Shown here: positions 7,930 to 16,367 of the stretch, piece after piece | How the letters are laid out: every line of letters begins with the position of its first letter | Position numbering within the stretch: position 1 is the first letter of the stretch | IMG/VR virus record: IMGVR_UViG_3300007344_000142 | Location: 1 to 31,077 of that record | DNA: 31,077 bases | Strand: one strand, 5' to 3' | DNA from: a virus | Program-made: the position numbers and the translations under genes | Notes under the pieces: generated by a model | What the model was told of the DNA's origin: nothing | The model's input: only the letters and a program-made list of their open reading frames with translations | Database searches by the model: none

Positions 7930-8247
7930 ATGACCAAAAAATTATTGAGCAAAGTCGGCGAAACCGAAACTTGGATGCACGATGCTGATAAAGGTTTCAT
8001 CATCGAAAAGCGGCAAGAAGTTGATGCCATTTTAGACGCTAATAAAGCGCGGGCGGCTGAGTATCGGGCGGGCAGTATGATTGGCAACACTCAGCGGCAT
8101 TGGCAGCATGTGGCCGAAATACCAGCGACAGTCTATTTGGAATTACGCGCCAGATTAGGCGAGCCAAAAGACAACCCGACAGAGTGGAAACGCTGGCTCA
8201 ATGATTATGACAATCGTTTTTTTAGAACAGGCGGCGGGAACATCTAA
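7930..8247 (+). CDS. Conserved phage protein between capsid and adaptor
   Basis: A 105-residue protein with ribosome site GAGGT. The start (KKLLSKVGETETWMHDADKG) and the segment TQRHWQHVAEIPATVYLELR, ending in NDYDNRFFRTGGG, match a small protein found at this position in SU10-like and pelagic podoviruses. It may help the capsid or connector; the role is unproven. Its stop overlaps the next ATG (TAATG). Confidence 0.75.
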   Translation: MTKKLLSKVGETETWMHDADKGFIIEKRQEVDAILDANKARAAEYRAGSMIGNTQRHWQHVAEIPATVYLELRARLGEPKDNPTEWKRWLNDYDNRFFRTGGGNI

Positions 8248-8885
8248 TGGCAATCACCGACTATGCTTCGCTCCAAACCGCTATCGCAAATTTTGCGGCG
8301 CGCAGCGATTTAACGCAGCAAATCCCTGAGTTTATCCAGCTTGCCGAAGCGCGTATGTCGCGCGAGTTAGAAAGCCGCAGCCAAGAAAAGCGCGCGCAGG
8401 CAACGCTAACAGCAAACAACGAATATATCAGCCTCCCGACCGACTTGCGTGAAGTCAGGGAAGTTAAGCTGAATACAAGCCCGCTGACAGTTTTGGAATA
8501 TAAAAGCCCTGTCGCGTTGGATACAGATTACTCAACAACTGGCGCAGGCAAGCCACAGGCCTATAGCATAGTTGGCGATGAAATGAAGCTGCGCCCTGTT
8601 CCTGATACGGCTTACAGCGCCGAAATCGTTTATATCGGTTCTATTGAACCGCTATCGAATACAAACACAACAAACAACATTCTGCTTCGCCATTCAGACG
8701 CCTATTTAGCCGGCGCGTTGGCGGAACTTTATACCTATCTGATGGATGAACAACGCGCGCAGCTTTACGACCAAAAGTTCAGCCGTGCCATTTCTGAAAT
8801 CCAGAAAGACGAGCAAAGAAGTCACTACGGCACAGGCTCGTTGCAAATCCAATCAATCTATCAACGTCAAAACACAGGAGCCTGA
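8247..8885 (+). CDS. Head-tail adaptor protein (SU10-adaptor-like)
   Basis: A 212-residue protein with the layout of the podovirus adaptor that sits below the portal. It has an N-terminal helix (YASLQTAIANFAARSDLTQQIPEFIQLAEARM), a beta-rich middle with SLPTDLREVREVKL and YSIVGDEMKLRPVPD, and a C-terminal helical bundle (LAGALAELYTYLMDEQRAQLYDQK). These phrases are typical of the adaptor family in SU10-like phages. Twelve copies would bridge portal and tail nozzle. Confidence 0.85.
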   Translation: MAITDYASLQTAIANFAARSDLTQQIPEFIQLAEARMSRELESRSQEKRAQATLTANNEYISLPTDLREVREVKLNTSPLTVLEYKSPVALDTDYSTTGAGKPQAYSIVGDEMKLRPVPDTAYSAEIVYIGSIEPLSNTNTTNNILLRHSDAYLAGALAELYTYLMDEQRAQLYDQKFSRAISEIQKDEQRSHYGTGSLQIQSIYQRQNTGA

Positions 8886-8889
8886 TTAA

Positions 8890-9276
8890 ATGTCAGCAAT
8901 GAGCGATTATCTGGAAAATGCTTTCCTTGACCACTTCACCGGCACAACATCAACAAGCGCACCGGCGGCCGTCTATCTTGGCCTTTCAACCGCATCAATG
9001 AATGATGACAATAGCGGCACAGAACTGTCTGGTTCTGGATACGCCCGCCAAGCCATTACGTTTGCATCAGCCGCTTCAGCGTCTATTGCAAGCAACGCGG
9101 CGGCTGAGTTTCCAGCCGCAACCGGCTCTTGGGGCAGCGTATCGCATTGGGCTATTTATGATGCGGCAAGCGGCGGCAACCAGCTTTTTCATGGAAGCTT
9201 CGCGACTGCTAAAACCATCGCAACTGGTGATATCTTGAAGGTCGCTTCTGGCGATCTGACAATCACAGCGGCCTAG
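8890..9276 (+). CDS. Virion protein resembling Gp80-type tail/decoration proteins
   Basis: A 128-residue beta-rich protein with AGGAG about 9 bases before the ATG at 8890. The pattern MSDYLENAFLDHF, then VYLGLSTA, SGSGYARQAITF, and a closing WAIYDAASGGNQLFHGSF is familiar from short tail- or fibre-associated proteins annotated as Gp80-like. It probably decorates the tail or fibre-attachment region. The family call is from memory, with moderate certainty. Confidence 0.7.
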   Translation: MSAMSDYLENAFLDHFTGTTSTSAPAAVYLGLSTASMNDDNSGTELSGSGYARQAITFASAASASIASNAAAEFPAATGSWGSVSHWAIYDAASGGNQLFHGSFATAKTIATGDILKVASGDLTITAA

Positions 9277-9280
9277 CTGC

Positions 9281-9856
9281 ATGGCAACGCTTGATGATCT
9301 TGCTGCGCTTGGCGCTTTAGATGGCGCCAATAGCATCGGCAACATGGATCAGCTTGACAATGTGACAATTCACGAAGCGTCAGGAACGGCTGCGGTATCA
9401 GCTTCGGCAACCGCAGCCGCACCTATCAAGCTCAAAGGCGTTAGTGCGGTTGCTGCAACATCTGCTTCTGTTTCCGGCAGCGCTGACAGAATACGCTTGT
9501 TTGATGCAACAATCGCAACGGCCGGTTCAGTTAGTGCTTCTGCGATATTAATCAGGCTTGTTGGCGGCCAGCCAACAGCTAACGTCAGCGCAACCGCAAG
9601 CATAACGCCAGTGCGTCAGCTTACGGCGGCGGCAACAACCGCAGCAGCTACAAACCAGCCGACACCAAATTTTGTTTTTAACGCCCAAGCCAGCGCGGCA
9701 ACAAGCGCCGCAACATCCGGCCAGCTTGTCGGCGTTTTTGCATTTGCTGGCGCAGGCGGAATCACAACATCGGCTTCAGCTAATGCAACGCCAAAGATTA
9801 TTGGCGAGGCATGGACTGTCCAGCCTGACGCAGCGGGAGCGTGGTTTATTCAATGA
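9281..9856 (+). CDS. Ala/Thr/Ser-rich repetitive virion protein
   Basis: A 191-residue protein starting at the ATG at 9281, with no clear Shine-Dalgarno (perhaps coupled to the gene before). It is made of short alternating A/S/T-V stretches (such as ATSASVSGSADRIRLFDA), suggesting beta repeats, and ends in WTVQPDAAGAWFIQ. This is the composition of a structural, surface or fibre protein. No catalytic motif is seen and I do not recognise the family with confidence. The stop overlaps the next ATG (ATGA). Confidence 0.65.
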   Translation: MATLDDLAALGALDGANSIGNMDQLDNVTIHEASGTAAVSASATAAAPIKLKGVSAVAATSASVSGSADRIRLFDATIATAGSVSASAILIRLVGGQPTANVSATASITPVRQLTAAATTAAATNQPTPNFVFNAQASAATSAATSGQLVGVFAFAGAGGITTSASANATPKIIGEAWTVQPDAAGAWFIQ

Positions 9857-11307
9857 TCGAATTTAAGGATTGGCTGCCCGACCAGCCCGCATATTTGAAC
9901 AAAGGCGTCACAACTGCGCTCAACTGCTATCCATCTGCGGTTGGCTATAGAAGCGTCAATGCTTTTCAAGCGGTATCAGGCGCAGCGACAAACAAGATTG
10001 CGGGCGTATTTGCGGCAAAAGATAATAATGGAAACGTCAAGCTTTTTGCAGGCGATGCGACAAAACTTTATGTCTTTGGCGGGGCAGGCAACGCGCTTGT
10101 CGATGCAAGCAAGGCTGGCGGCTATAACATCGGCGCATCTGGCCGCTGGCGGTCAACGCAGTTTGGCGACAAGCTTTTGGTCGCAGGCGGCACCGGCGAA
10201 GAAGTGCAAAAGTGGCAGCTTGGAACTGACACCAGTTTTTCAGACCTGTCAGCATCTTGCCCAAATGCCGATTTCATAACTGTAGTTCGAGATCAGGTTT
10301 GGGTCGCGTCTATTGACGATGGATCGGGTAAAAAGCCATCGCGGGTTCAATGGTCTGGCATTAACGATGAAACAAGCTGGACAGTCGGAACCGATCAGAG
10401 CGATTTTCAAGAAATTCCTGATGCCGGAAATATCACCGGATTATGCGGCGGTCAGAATGCTGTCATCCTTATGGAACGCGCTATTGCCGTTGCATCTTAT
10501 GTCGGATCACCGCTTATCTATCAGATCGACCGCGTTGAGACTGCGCGCGGTTGCGCGTATAGCGGCAGCGTCGCGCAAATTGGCGGGCTGGTGTTCTTCC
10601 TTGCCGAAGATGGTTTCTATGCTTTCGATGGCTCCAAAAGCCAGCCGATAGGCGCCGAAAAGGTCAACCGCTTTTTCCTTAATGACATGGATTTAGCTTA
10701 TACGTCAAAAATGTCGGCAGCCGTTGACCCAACGCAACAAGTGGTCGCTTGGTCTTATGTCAGCAACGCATCGCCCGATGGCGAGCCTGATCGCATGATT
10801 GTTTTCAATTACACGCTTGGCCGCTGGTCGTTGGTTGAGGTTGGCGCTGATATTATTGCGCCATTTTTTACAAGCGGACAGGATTTGGAATCGCTGGATG
10901 CGCTTTATGCCGATATTGATGCGGTTGGTTCGATATTGGATTCACACCTATTTAAAGGCGGGTCATTTGTTTTTGGCGGCGCATATCAAAAGAAGCTTCA
11001 CGCTTTTTCTGGCGCGCCAATAGCCGCAACATTTGAAACCGCAGAATTCCCTGTCGCAAAAGATAAACACGCGCTGGTCACAAGAACGGTTCCACATTTC
11101 ACCGGCGGCAGCGTTTCGATGCAAGTTGGTGCGCGTGACCGTCACGATGACCCTGTTGTTTTTGATGCGGGAAGCGCGCTAACAGATGAAGGCTTTTGCG
11201 AGCATCGTGTTCAAGGCCGCTTCCATCGCGCCAAGATGACCATTTCTGGCAATTGGGAAAACGCGCAGGGCTTAGATATAGAGGGTCGGGCGCTTGGCAG
11301 ACGTTAA
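9853..11307 (+). CDS. Tail nozzle / tubular tail protein (putative)
   Basis: A 484-residue protein. I chose the ATG at 9853 (MIEFKDWLPDQPAYLNKG) because of the ATGA overlap; 9841 is an upstream in-frame alternative. The phrases GYRSVNAFQAVSGAATNK, GDATKLYVFGGAG, SRVQWSGINDETSW and a later FFLAEDGFYAFDGS belong to a large family in short-tailed phages. That family resembles the nozzle proteins of SU10-like and T7-like tails, with propeller-like repeats. It would form the distal tail tube through which DNA leaves. Confidence 0.75.
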   Translation: MIEFKDWLPDQPAYLNKGVTTALNCYPSAVGYRSVNAFQAVSGAATNKIAGVFAAKDNNGNVKLFAGDATKLYVFGGAGNALVDASKAGGYNIGASGRWRSTQFGDKLLVAGGTGEEVQKWQLGTDTSFSDLSASCPNADFITVVRDQVWVASIDDGSGKKPSRVQWSGINDETSWTVGTDQSDFQEIPDAGNITGLCGGQNAVILMERAIAVASYVGSPLIYQIDRVETARGCAYSGSVAQIGGLVFFLAEDGFYAFDGSKSQPIGAEKVNRFFLNDMDLAYTSKMSAAVDPTQQVVAWSYVSNASPDGEPDRMIVFNYTLGRWSLVEVGADIIAPFFTSGQDLESLDALYADIDAVGSILDSHLFKGGSFVFGGAYQKKLHAFSGAPIAATFETAEFPVAKDKHALVTRTVPHFTGGSVSMQVGARDRHDDPVVFDAGSALTDEGFCEHRVQGRFHRAKMTISGNWENAQGLDIEGRALGRR

Positions 11308-11617
11308 TTTTAGGCGGCTGCCTTATGAGGCAAACGATCCGCGAGAAGTCAGTCTTGTTGTAAACAATATTTTGGCCGGAAAACTGAACTCAACCGGCAC
11401 TGTCACGCTCGCTGCAAACGCGGCATCAACTGTCGTTGCAGATGATCGCGGTGGTTATGAAAGCGTAATCCTGTTCATGCCAACAACCGCAGCGGCGGCC
11501 TCAGAGCAGGCCGGCGGTGCAATGTTTGTCTCATCACGCGGCAAGCAAACTTTTACGGTCACACATGCAAACACAACGTCAACAACAAGAACATTCGATT
11601 ATATCATTATCGGCTGA
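11294..11617 (+). CDS. Small beta-rich conserved virion protein (TTG start)
   Basis: A 107-residue frame with no ATG near its beginning. The start at TTG 11294 gives xADVNFRRLPYEANDPREVS, matching the usual start of this family, and GAGGG lies about 9 bases upstream. The pattern VVNNILAGKLNSTGTVTL, then ESVILFMPTTA and a final RTFDYIIIG recurs in podovirus tail regions. It probably builds a small trimeric beta domain of the tail or fibre (inference). It overlaps the previous gene by 14 bases. Confidence 0.75.
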   Translation: MADVNFRRLPYEANDPREVSLVVNNILAGKLNSTGTVTLAANAASTVVADDRGGYESVILFMPTTAAAASEQAGGAMFVSSRGKQTFTVTHANTTSTTRTFDYIIIG

Positions 11618-11969
11618 ATGGGATCGTTGCGCTGGCTGGATACAAGCAGCGCTAGACCATGCGCACGGAACGCACACGCTTGCCGATGTTTTTGACATGG
11701 TTGAGCGCGGCGATGCGCAGTTTTGGCCGTTTCATAATGCGGCAATCGTCACTGAAATAGTCCAATATCCGCAATTCAGAACGCTTCGTTTCTGGCTGGC
11801 GGGTGGCAATCTGAAAACATTAGTTGAGGCTGAACCAGCTTTGGTCAATTGGTCAAAAAGTTGGGGATGCAAATCTGTTGAAATAGTCGGGCGGCGTGGC
11901 TGGCACCGCGCTCTAAGAGGTTACAAACCGACTTCAACAATTATGGCAAAGGAAATACACCATGAGTAA
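11565..11969 (+). CDS. Conserved phage protein with GNAT-like C-terminal motif
   Basis: A 134-residue protein starting at the ATG at 11565, which overlaps the previous gene by 53 bases; no later in-frame ATG precedes the conserved region. The C-terminal half (FRTLRFWLAGGNLKTLVEAEP, then WGCKSVEIVGRRGWHRAL) looks like the compact acyltransferase-fold proteins sometimes annotated near internal virion genes. Active-site residues cannot be confirmed by eye. The long overlap is unusual for this otherwise tightly coupled operon. Confidence 0.68.
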   Translation: MQTQRQQQEHSIISLSAEWDRCAGWIQAALDHAHGTHTLADVFDMVERGDAQFWPFHNAAIVTEIVQYPQFRTLRFWLAGGNLKTLVEAEPALVNWSKSWGCKSVEIVGRRGWHRALRGYKPTSTIMAKEIHHE

Positions 11970-12696
11970 AGGCGGCGGAACCCCATCAACTGTGAATACG
12001 CAAGTTGAGCCACCATCATACGCGAAGCCCTTTTTGGAATATGGCTTATCGCAGGCGAAAGACCAATACACGTCATCGGCTCCGAACTATTATCCAAACA
12101 GCACAGTCGTTGGCTTTGCGCCCGAAACCAGCATGGCGCTCGATATGGTTCGCGATAACGCGCTCGACCCAAATGGCATGACAGCGCAGACCGCAAACGT
12201 GGTGCGCCAAAACCTGATGGGAACAAACCCGCTAATGAACGCCGCGTTTCAGCCCGCAATAAACCAAGTTATGAGCCAGTTTGCAAAAGCTGGCAGATAC
12301 GGCAGCGGCGCAAACCAGCAAGCCCTAGCGACAGCGCTGGCGCCTATTTCCTACCAAGCGCAACAGCAAGCAATTAGCCAAGCGCCACAGGCTGAAAATA
12401 TGGCGGCGCAACAGCTTGCCGGCGTTGGCGCAGCGCGCGAAGGCCAATCACAAGCAGAACTCCAAGCACAGATCGACAAGTTTAATTTTGAGCAAAACAA
12501 GGACGCGGCAAAGCTTGCGGCCTATATGGGCTTGGTTGGCGGCGGTACGGTTGGCAGCAATACAATCCAGCCTGTCGCGCGCAACTCAGCCGCTTCGGCT
12601 TTGGGTGGCGCATTAGGCGGCGCGCAGTTAGGCAAAAACGCCGGTTTTGATCCGATGATGGGCGCCATTGGCGGCGGCCTTCTTGGCTTGTTTTAG
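11962..12696 (+). CDS. Internal virion protein (small, Gly/Ala-rich)
   Basis: A 244-residue protein with AAAGGA about 8 bases before the ATG at 11962. It has a Gly-rich start (SKGGGTPSTVNTQVEPP) and a helical Gln/Ala-rich body (QQQAISQAPQAENMAAQQLA). The C-terminus is glycine-zipper-like and hydrophobic (ALGGALGGAQLGKNAGF, then MMGAIGGGLLGLF), suitable for membrane insertion. Proteins of this type precede the larger ejection proteins in T7/SU10-like phages and are delivered with the DNA. The function is inferred from composition and order. Confidence 0.7.
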   Translation: MSKGGGTPSTVNTQVEPPSYAKPFLEYGLSQAKDQYTSSAPNYYPNSTVVGFAPETSMALDMVRDNALDPNGMTAQTANVVRQNLMGTNPLMNAAFQPAINQVMSQFAKAGRYGSGANQQALATALAPISYQAQQQAISQAPQAENMAAQQLAGVGAAREGQSQAELQAQIDKFNFEQNKDAAKLAAYMGLVGGGTVGSNTIQPVARNSAASALGGALGGAQLGKNAGFDPMMGAIGGGLLGLF

Positions 12697-12702
12697 GGGG
12701 TT

Positions 12703-13992
12703 ATGATGGGAAAATACGACTTTTTGTTTAGCACTCCGCAAAACAGCTATTTGGATCAGGCGTTACCGCCCATATCCCGAAACCCTGTTTTAGCCCGCCC
12801 AACAGTGCCTTCGGCGTCTATGGCTAACCGCCCGCAACTTAGCAATGAAATGATGGCCGCTTTAACAGGCCGAACCATGAACCGGCCAATGAGCCTGCCA
12901 ATGCGCAGCCCTGTCCGCATGGCGCAGTCTAACAGCCCAATCCCACTACCCACCAGCAAGCCTTCGCAATATACCGGTGCGCTCCCTATTAGCAAACCAA
13001 TGAAGCCATTCACACCGCTTCCGCCTGCGGCTGGAACGGCGCAAATGATGCGGCCAAACCAGCCGTCAGATATACCAGCATCACCAGAGCAAGCCGCACC
13101 ATCGGGCGGGTTTTTTGGCGGTTTGTTAGGCGATGGCTTCGATGATCCGAGATCGCAAGGTATCCTTGCCGCATCTGCCGCATTGCTAGAGGCTGGAGCG
13201 CCTGTCGTTGGCGGTGTTGCGCCGTCTCTTGGCAGCGCACTTGGCAAAGGCTTGCGCGCTGGAATGGGCGCATATGGCGCAGCAAAGAAAGGCATTGCTG
13301 ATGCCGAAGATGCTGAGATTAACCGGCGTTATAAAATAGCGCAGGCCGATCTGATGGATAGAAAGATGAAAACGCCAACGCGCGAGCAAATCCAGAATGG
13401 CGCGTTCACCGTTGTTACTGATCCGAAAACTGGCGAACAAAAGATCGTTCCAAACGAAGAAATTATCAAATACCAAAAAGAGATGAAGGCTTTAACAACG
13501 ACAGAAAAGAAGCCTGTCAGAATGTCAACCGCAGCGTTTAAAGCTGAAGATGAAGATTTTACGGCTTTAGATTTATCTGATGGCATCAATGATGATGTGG
13601 GAACCTATATCGACTTAATAAAGAATGGAGAAATGTCGCTTAATTTATTTGATATGCCGATGGACAAGTTTAGGACATCAGTAGGTCTTGCTGATGAAGC
13701 TGTGCAAAATCGCGCGAACTTTGATGCTTTTCTCAACAAATTAAGAAACGACACTTTGCGTCTTAATAAAGGAACGCAAACCGAAGGTGACGCGGAGCGC
13801 GCTCTTTTGGAAATCGTTGCGAACAAGACCGATGAAAAAATTGTTATAGCGCGCCTGCAAGAAATCCAGCGCATCAATGAACGTGCGATTAAGAACCGCA
13901 GGCGCGCAATCAATCGCAGGCGCAAAAACGAGGGTGTCGATGTTTTCGATTTCAGCACCTATAACGATGTCAAGTTTGAGGTGGTCGAATAA
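12703..13992 (+). CDS. Internal/ejection protein (putative)
   Basis: A 429-residue protein. Adjacent ATGs at 12703 and 12706 follow a GGGGG ribosome site; the second has the better spacing. The N-terminal 130 residues are Pro/Met-rich and disordered. A Gly/Ala helical hydrophobic segment follows (about residues 150-190: ILAASAALLEAGAPVVGGVAP). A long charged helical C-terminal half carries RAIKNRRRAINRRRKNEG near the end. Its position between two other core-type proteins suggests it belongs to the set ejected into the cell. I recognise no enzyme domain. Confidence 0.68.
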   Translation: MMGKYDFLFSTPQNSYLDQALPPISRNPVLARPTVPSASMANRPQLSNEMMAALTGRTMNRPMSLPMRSPVRMAQSNSPIPLPTSKPSQYTGALPISKPMKPFTPLPPAAGTAQMMRPNQPSDIPASPEQAAPSGGFFGGLLGDGFDDPRSQGILAASAALLEAGAPVVGGVAPSLGSALGKGLRAGMGAYGAAKKGIADAEDAEINRRYKIAQADLMDRKMKTPTREQIQNGAFTVVTDPKTGEQKIVPNEEIIKYQKEMKALTTTEKKPVRMSTAAFKAEDEDFTALDLSDGINDDVGTYIDLIKNGEMSLNLFDMPMDKFRTSVGLADEAVQNRANFDAFLNKLRNDTLRLNKGTQTEGDAERALLEIVANKTDEKIVIARLQEIQRINERAIKNRRRAINRRRKNEGVDVFDFSTYNDVKFEVVE

Positions 13993-16031
13993 TGGCGAAA
14001 ATCAAAGTCGATGGTCTAGGCGTAGTTACCGTTCCAGACACTTTTTTGGACATGACACAAGCCGAAAAGCAGCAATATGTGAACCAGATCGCCAAAAGCG
14101 GCGCACAACGCAAACGCAAACAAGCAAAGCCTAAAGATGAAGAAAAAAGCGATGGCGAAGATGGTTATGGCGCAAACTTGGCGCGGCTTGCCGGTCAAGG
14201 CTTATTGCTTGGCTTTGGCGATGAGATCGAAGCGGGCTTGCGCACAGGTTTTGGCTTTGCTGGCGATTATGATAAAACCCGCGATGACATTCGTGAAAAC
14301 ATATCAGATTTTCGCGATGCAAACCCTAAGACAGCCCTAGCGGCTGAAATCGGCGGTGGTTTGCTGACCGGCGGCATTGGCGGCGCAAGGGCGGCTGGTT
14401 CAGCCGTTGGGCGCAAGATCATCAACAAAGTTGGCACAACTGGTTTTGGCGGGCTTGTTGGCGCTGCCGAAGGCGGCATTGCTGGCGCTGGCGTTGGCGA
14501 AAGCGCCGGCGAAAGATTGGCTGGCGGGCTGGTCGGCACAACGCTTGGCGGCGTATTAGGATCAGCCGCGCCGGCTGTTGTAAATGCTGCCGGTAAAGGC
14601 CTCAACAGAGCCGCTTATTCGCTTGGTCTAAAGTCTGATGATGCAATCCAGCGCGGGGCAGACTTGAAGGCCGTGCAGGCGCTTGAAAACGCTGGCATGA
14701 CCCCTTCAGCCGTGCAGCAAAGCCTAGATGAAGCCGTTGTTCCAAACATGATGATTCCTGATGTTGCCGGCGAGGCGACACGGCGTCTTGCGCGCGGTTC
14801 TGCGACTGTTTCTGGCGAAGGCGCTGATATAGCGCAAAAGGCGCTAGATGACCGCATGGCGGGGCTTGGCGATGATATTGCTGATGATATTGGTTTCGTG
14901 CTTGGCGGTAACACTTCCAAGAAAGAAGCGCTTGATGTTATTGCCGACAGGCAAGCAGCAAATGCAAGCAATGATTATGATAAAGCTTTCAACATTGACG
15001 GCAGGCCTGCAACGGTGCCGGTGACGCCGGAAATAAAGCGCATCCTTTCATTGCCTGCTTTTGATGAAGCTGTCGAAAAAGCTGCAAATCTGGCAAAGTT
15101 TGACGGCATCGAACTTCCAAGCGCAAAGCGTTTAATTGATGGCGGCGCTATCGACAACCTGTCAGTCCAAGAATTGCATTATATCAAAATGGGTCTTGAT
15201 GAGGTTATGGGGCTTGGCAAGCGCGGCGCCTCAAAAACTAGCATCGGGCGGGGCATGGAACGTGGCCTTAAAAATGCGCGGGCAAGCTTTATTGATATAA
15301 TCGACAACGCATCACCAAAAGTTTTGGACGATGCTGGCAATGAGGTTAGCGCATACAAAATAGCCCGCAACAAATTTGCCGGCGATGCCCGCTTGAAAGA
15401 TGCGCTTGATGATGGAGAGGCTTTCATTAAATCTGGCGCTGATGATCTTGCCTCAGATGTGAGCAAGCTATCAGCAAGTGAAAAAGAGGCTTTTAAAGTT
15501 GGTGTCGCGCAAGCTATCCGCAACAGCGTTGACAAGACGGCTGACATGGCAGATGCGGGAAAACGCATTTTTGGCAGCAAGGCCAAGCGCAAGCAATTGC
15601 GCGCAGTCTTTGATGATGATGCTTCGTTTGAGGCTTTTGAAAAGCGCATGACGCAGCGTCAGAATCAGGTTTTGACGCGGGCTAGAACTGCGCCAACCGC
15701 TGGAAGCCGAACTGCGCCATTGGGCGAAGATGTCGCAAACTTAGGCCAAGACGCAAGCGCTGTCGGTCAGCTTTTGATGGGCAACCCATTACCAACCGCC
15801 CGCAGCTTATTTGAGCGAGCAACAACACGCGGCGGTATGCCAGAACAAATCGGCAGCGCATTATCACGCGATCTGTTTTCGACTAACCCGCAACAACAAA
15901 GAGCGTTTCTTGAAAGGCTGGCAAGACGCCAAGCAGAAGAAATGAAGCGTATCGCGCGCAGCGGGCGCAGAACCGGCGCATCAAGCGGCTTTATTGGCAC
16001 AACTGGCGGTCTGTTGACCGGCGACAGATAA
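13992..16031 (+). CDS. Large internal/ejection protein
   Basis: A 679-residue protein coupled to the previous gene (TAATG). It has a short N-terminal domain (residues 1-30), a charged linker, then a segment LARLAGQGLLLGFGDEIEAGLRTG (about 62-85) common in phage injection proteins. Long glycine-zipper hydrophobic stretches occupy about 115-200. The remainder is helical with repeated Asp/Ala, and the C-terminus is basic. The glycine zippers suggest membrane passage during DNA delivery. No lytic transglycosylase motif is visible, so the peptidoglycan-cutting activity of some homologues seems absent. Confidence 0.72.
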   Translation: MAKIKVDGLGVVTVPDTFLDMTQAEKQQYVNQIAKSGAQRKRKQAKPKDEEKSDGEDGYGANLARLAGQGLLLGFGDEIEAGLRTGFGFAGDYDKTRDDIRENISDFRDANPKTALAAEIGGGLLTGGIGGARAAGSAVGRKIINKVGTTGFGGLVGAAEGGIAGAGVGESAGERLAGGLVGTTLGGVLGSAAPAVVNAAGKGLNRAAYSLGLKSDDAIQRGADLKAVQALENAGMTPSAVQQSLDEAVVPNMMIPDVAGEATRRLARGSATVSGEGADIAQKALDDRMAGLGDDIADDIGFVLGGNTSKKEALDVIADRQAANASNDYDKAFNIDGRPATVPVTPEIKRILSLPAFDEAVEKAANLAKFDGIELPSAKRLIDGGAIDNLSVQELHYIKMGLDEVMGLGKRGASKTSIGRGMERGLKNARASFIDIIDNASPKVLDDAGNEVSAYKIARNKFAGDARLKDALDDGEAFIKSGADDLASDVSKLSASEKEAFKVGVAQAIRNSVDKTADMADAGKRIFGSKAKRKQLRAVFDDDASFEAFEKRMTQRQNQVLTRARTAPTAGSRTAPLGEDVANLGQDASAVGQLLMGNPLPTARSLFERATTRGGMPEQIGSALSRDLFSTNPQQQRAFLERLARRQAEEMKRIARSGRRTGASSGFIGTTGGLLTGDR

Positions 16032-16052
16032 CCCTAAAAAAAGGAATATAAA

Positions 16053-16367
16053 ATGAGTAAAGTCAATTTCGGTCAGTACGATTCAACGGCTGCCAATAAT
16101 ACGGATGTCGGCGGGGTCAATCTTGCAGAAAACTCAATGCTGCCAAGCGATGTGAACAATGCTTTCCGCACGTTGATGAGCCATATTAAAGACTTTGAGC
16201 AAGGCACAGACAGCATCACCAAGCTTGCAATTGGCGCAGGATGGACTATTGAGCAAGATGGGTCAAATAACCTTCTGCTAAAATATGGCGGCACCGGCGT
16301 CTTAAAGGTAACAAGCGCAGGCGCAATCGTTGCGGCTGGCGATATTACAGCTTTCGGCTCTGTCTAA
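16053..16367 (+). CDS. Short tail-fibre/adhesin protein
   Basis: A 104-residue protein with AAGGAA before the ATG at 16053. The middle (NSMLPSDVNNAFRTLMSHIKDFEQGTDS) is the hallmark found near the N-terminus of many phage tail fibres, where it serves as a short helical attachment segment. A small beta domain follows (LLLKYGGTGVLKVTSAGAI). Being so short, it probably acts as a fibre base or adaptor on which the next protein assembles (inference). Its stop overlaps the next ATG (TAATG). Confidence 0.72.
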   Translation: MSKVNFGQYDSTAANNTDVGGVNLAENSMLPSDVNNAFRTLMSHIKDFEQGTDSITKLAIGAGWTIEQDGSNNLLLKYGGTGVLKVTSAGAIVAAGDITAFGSV

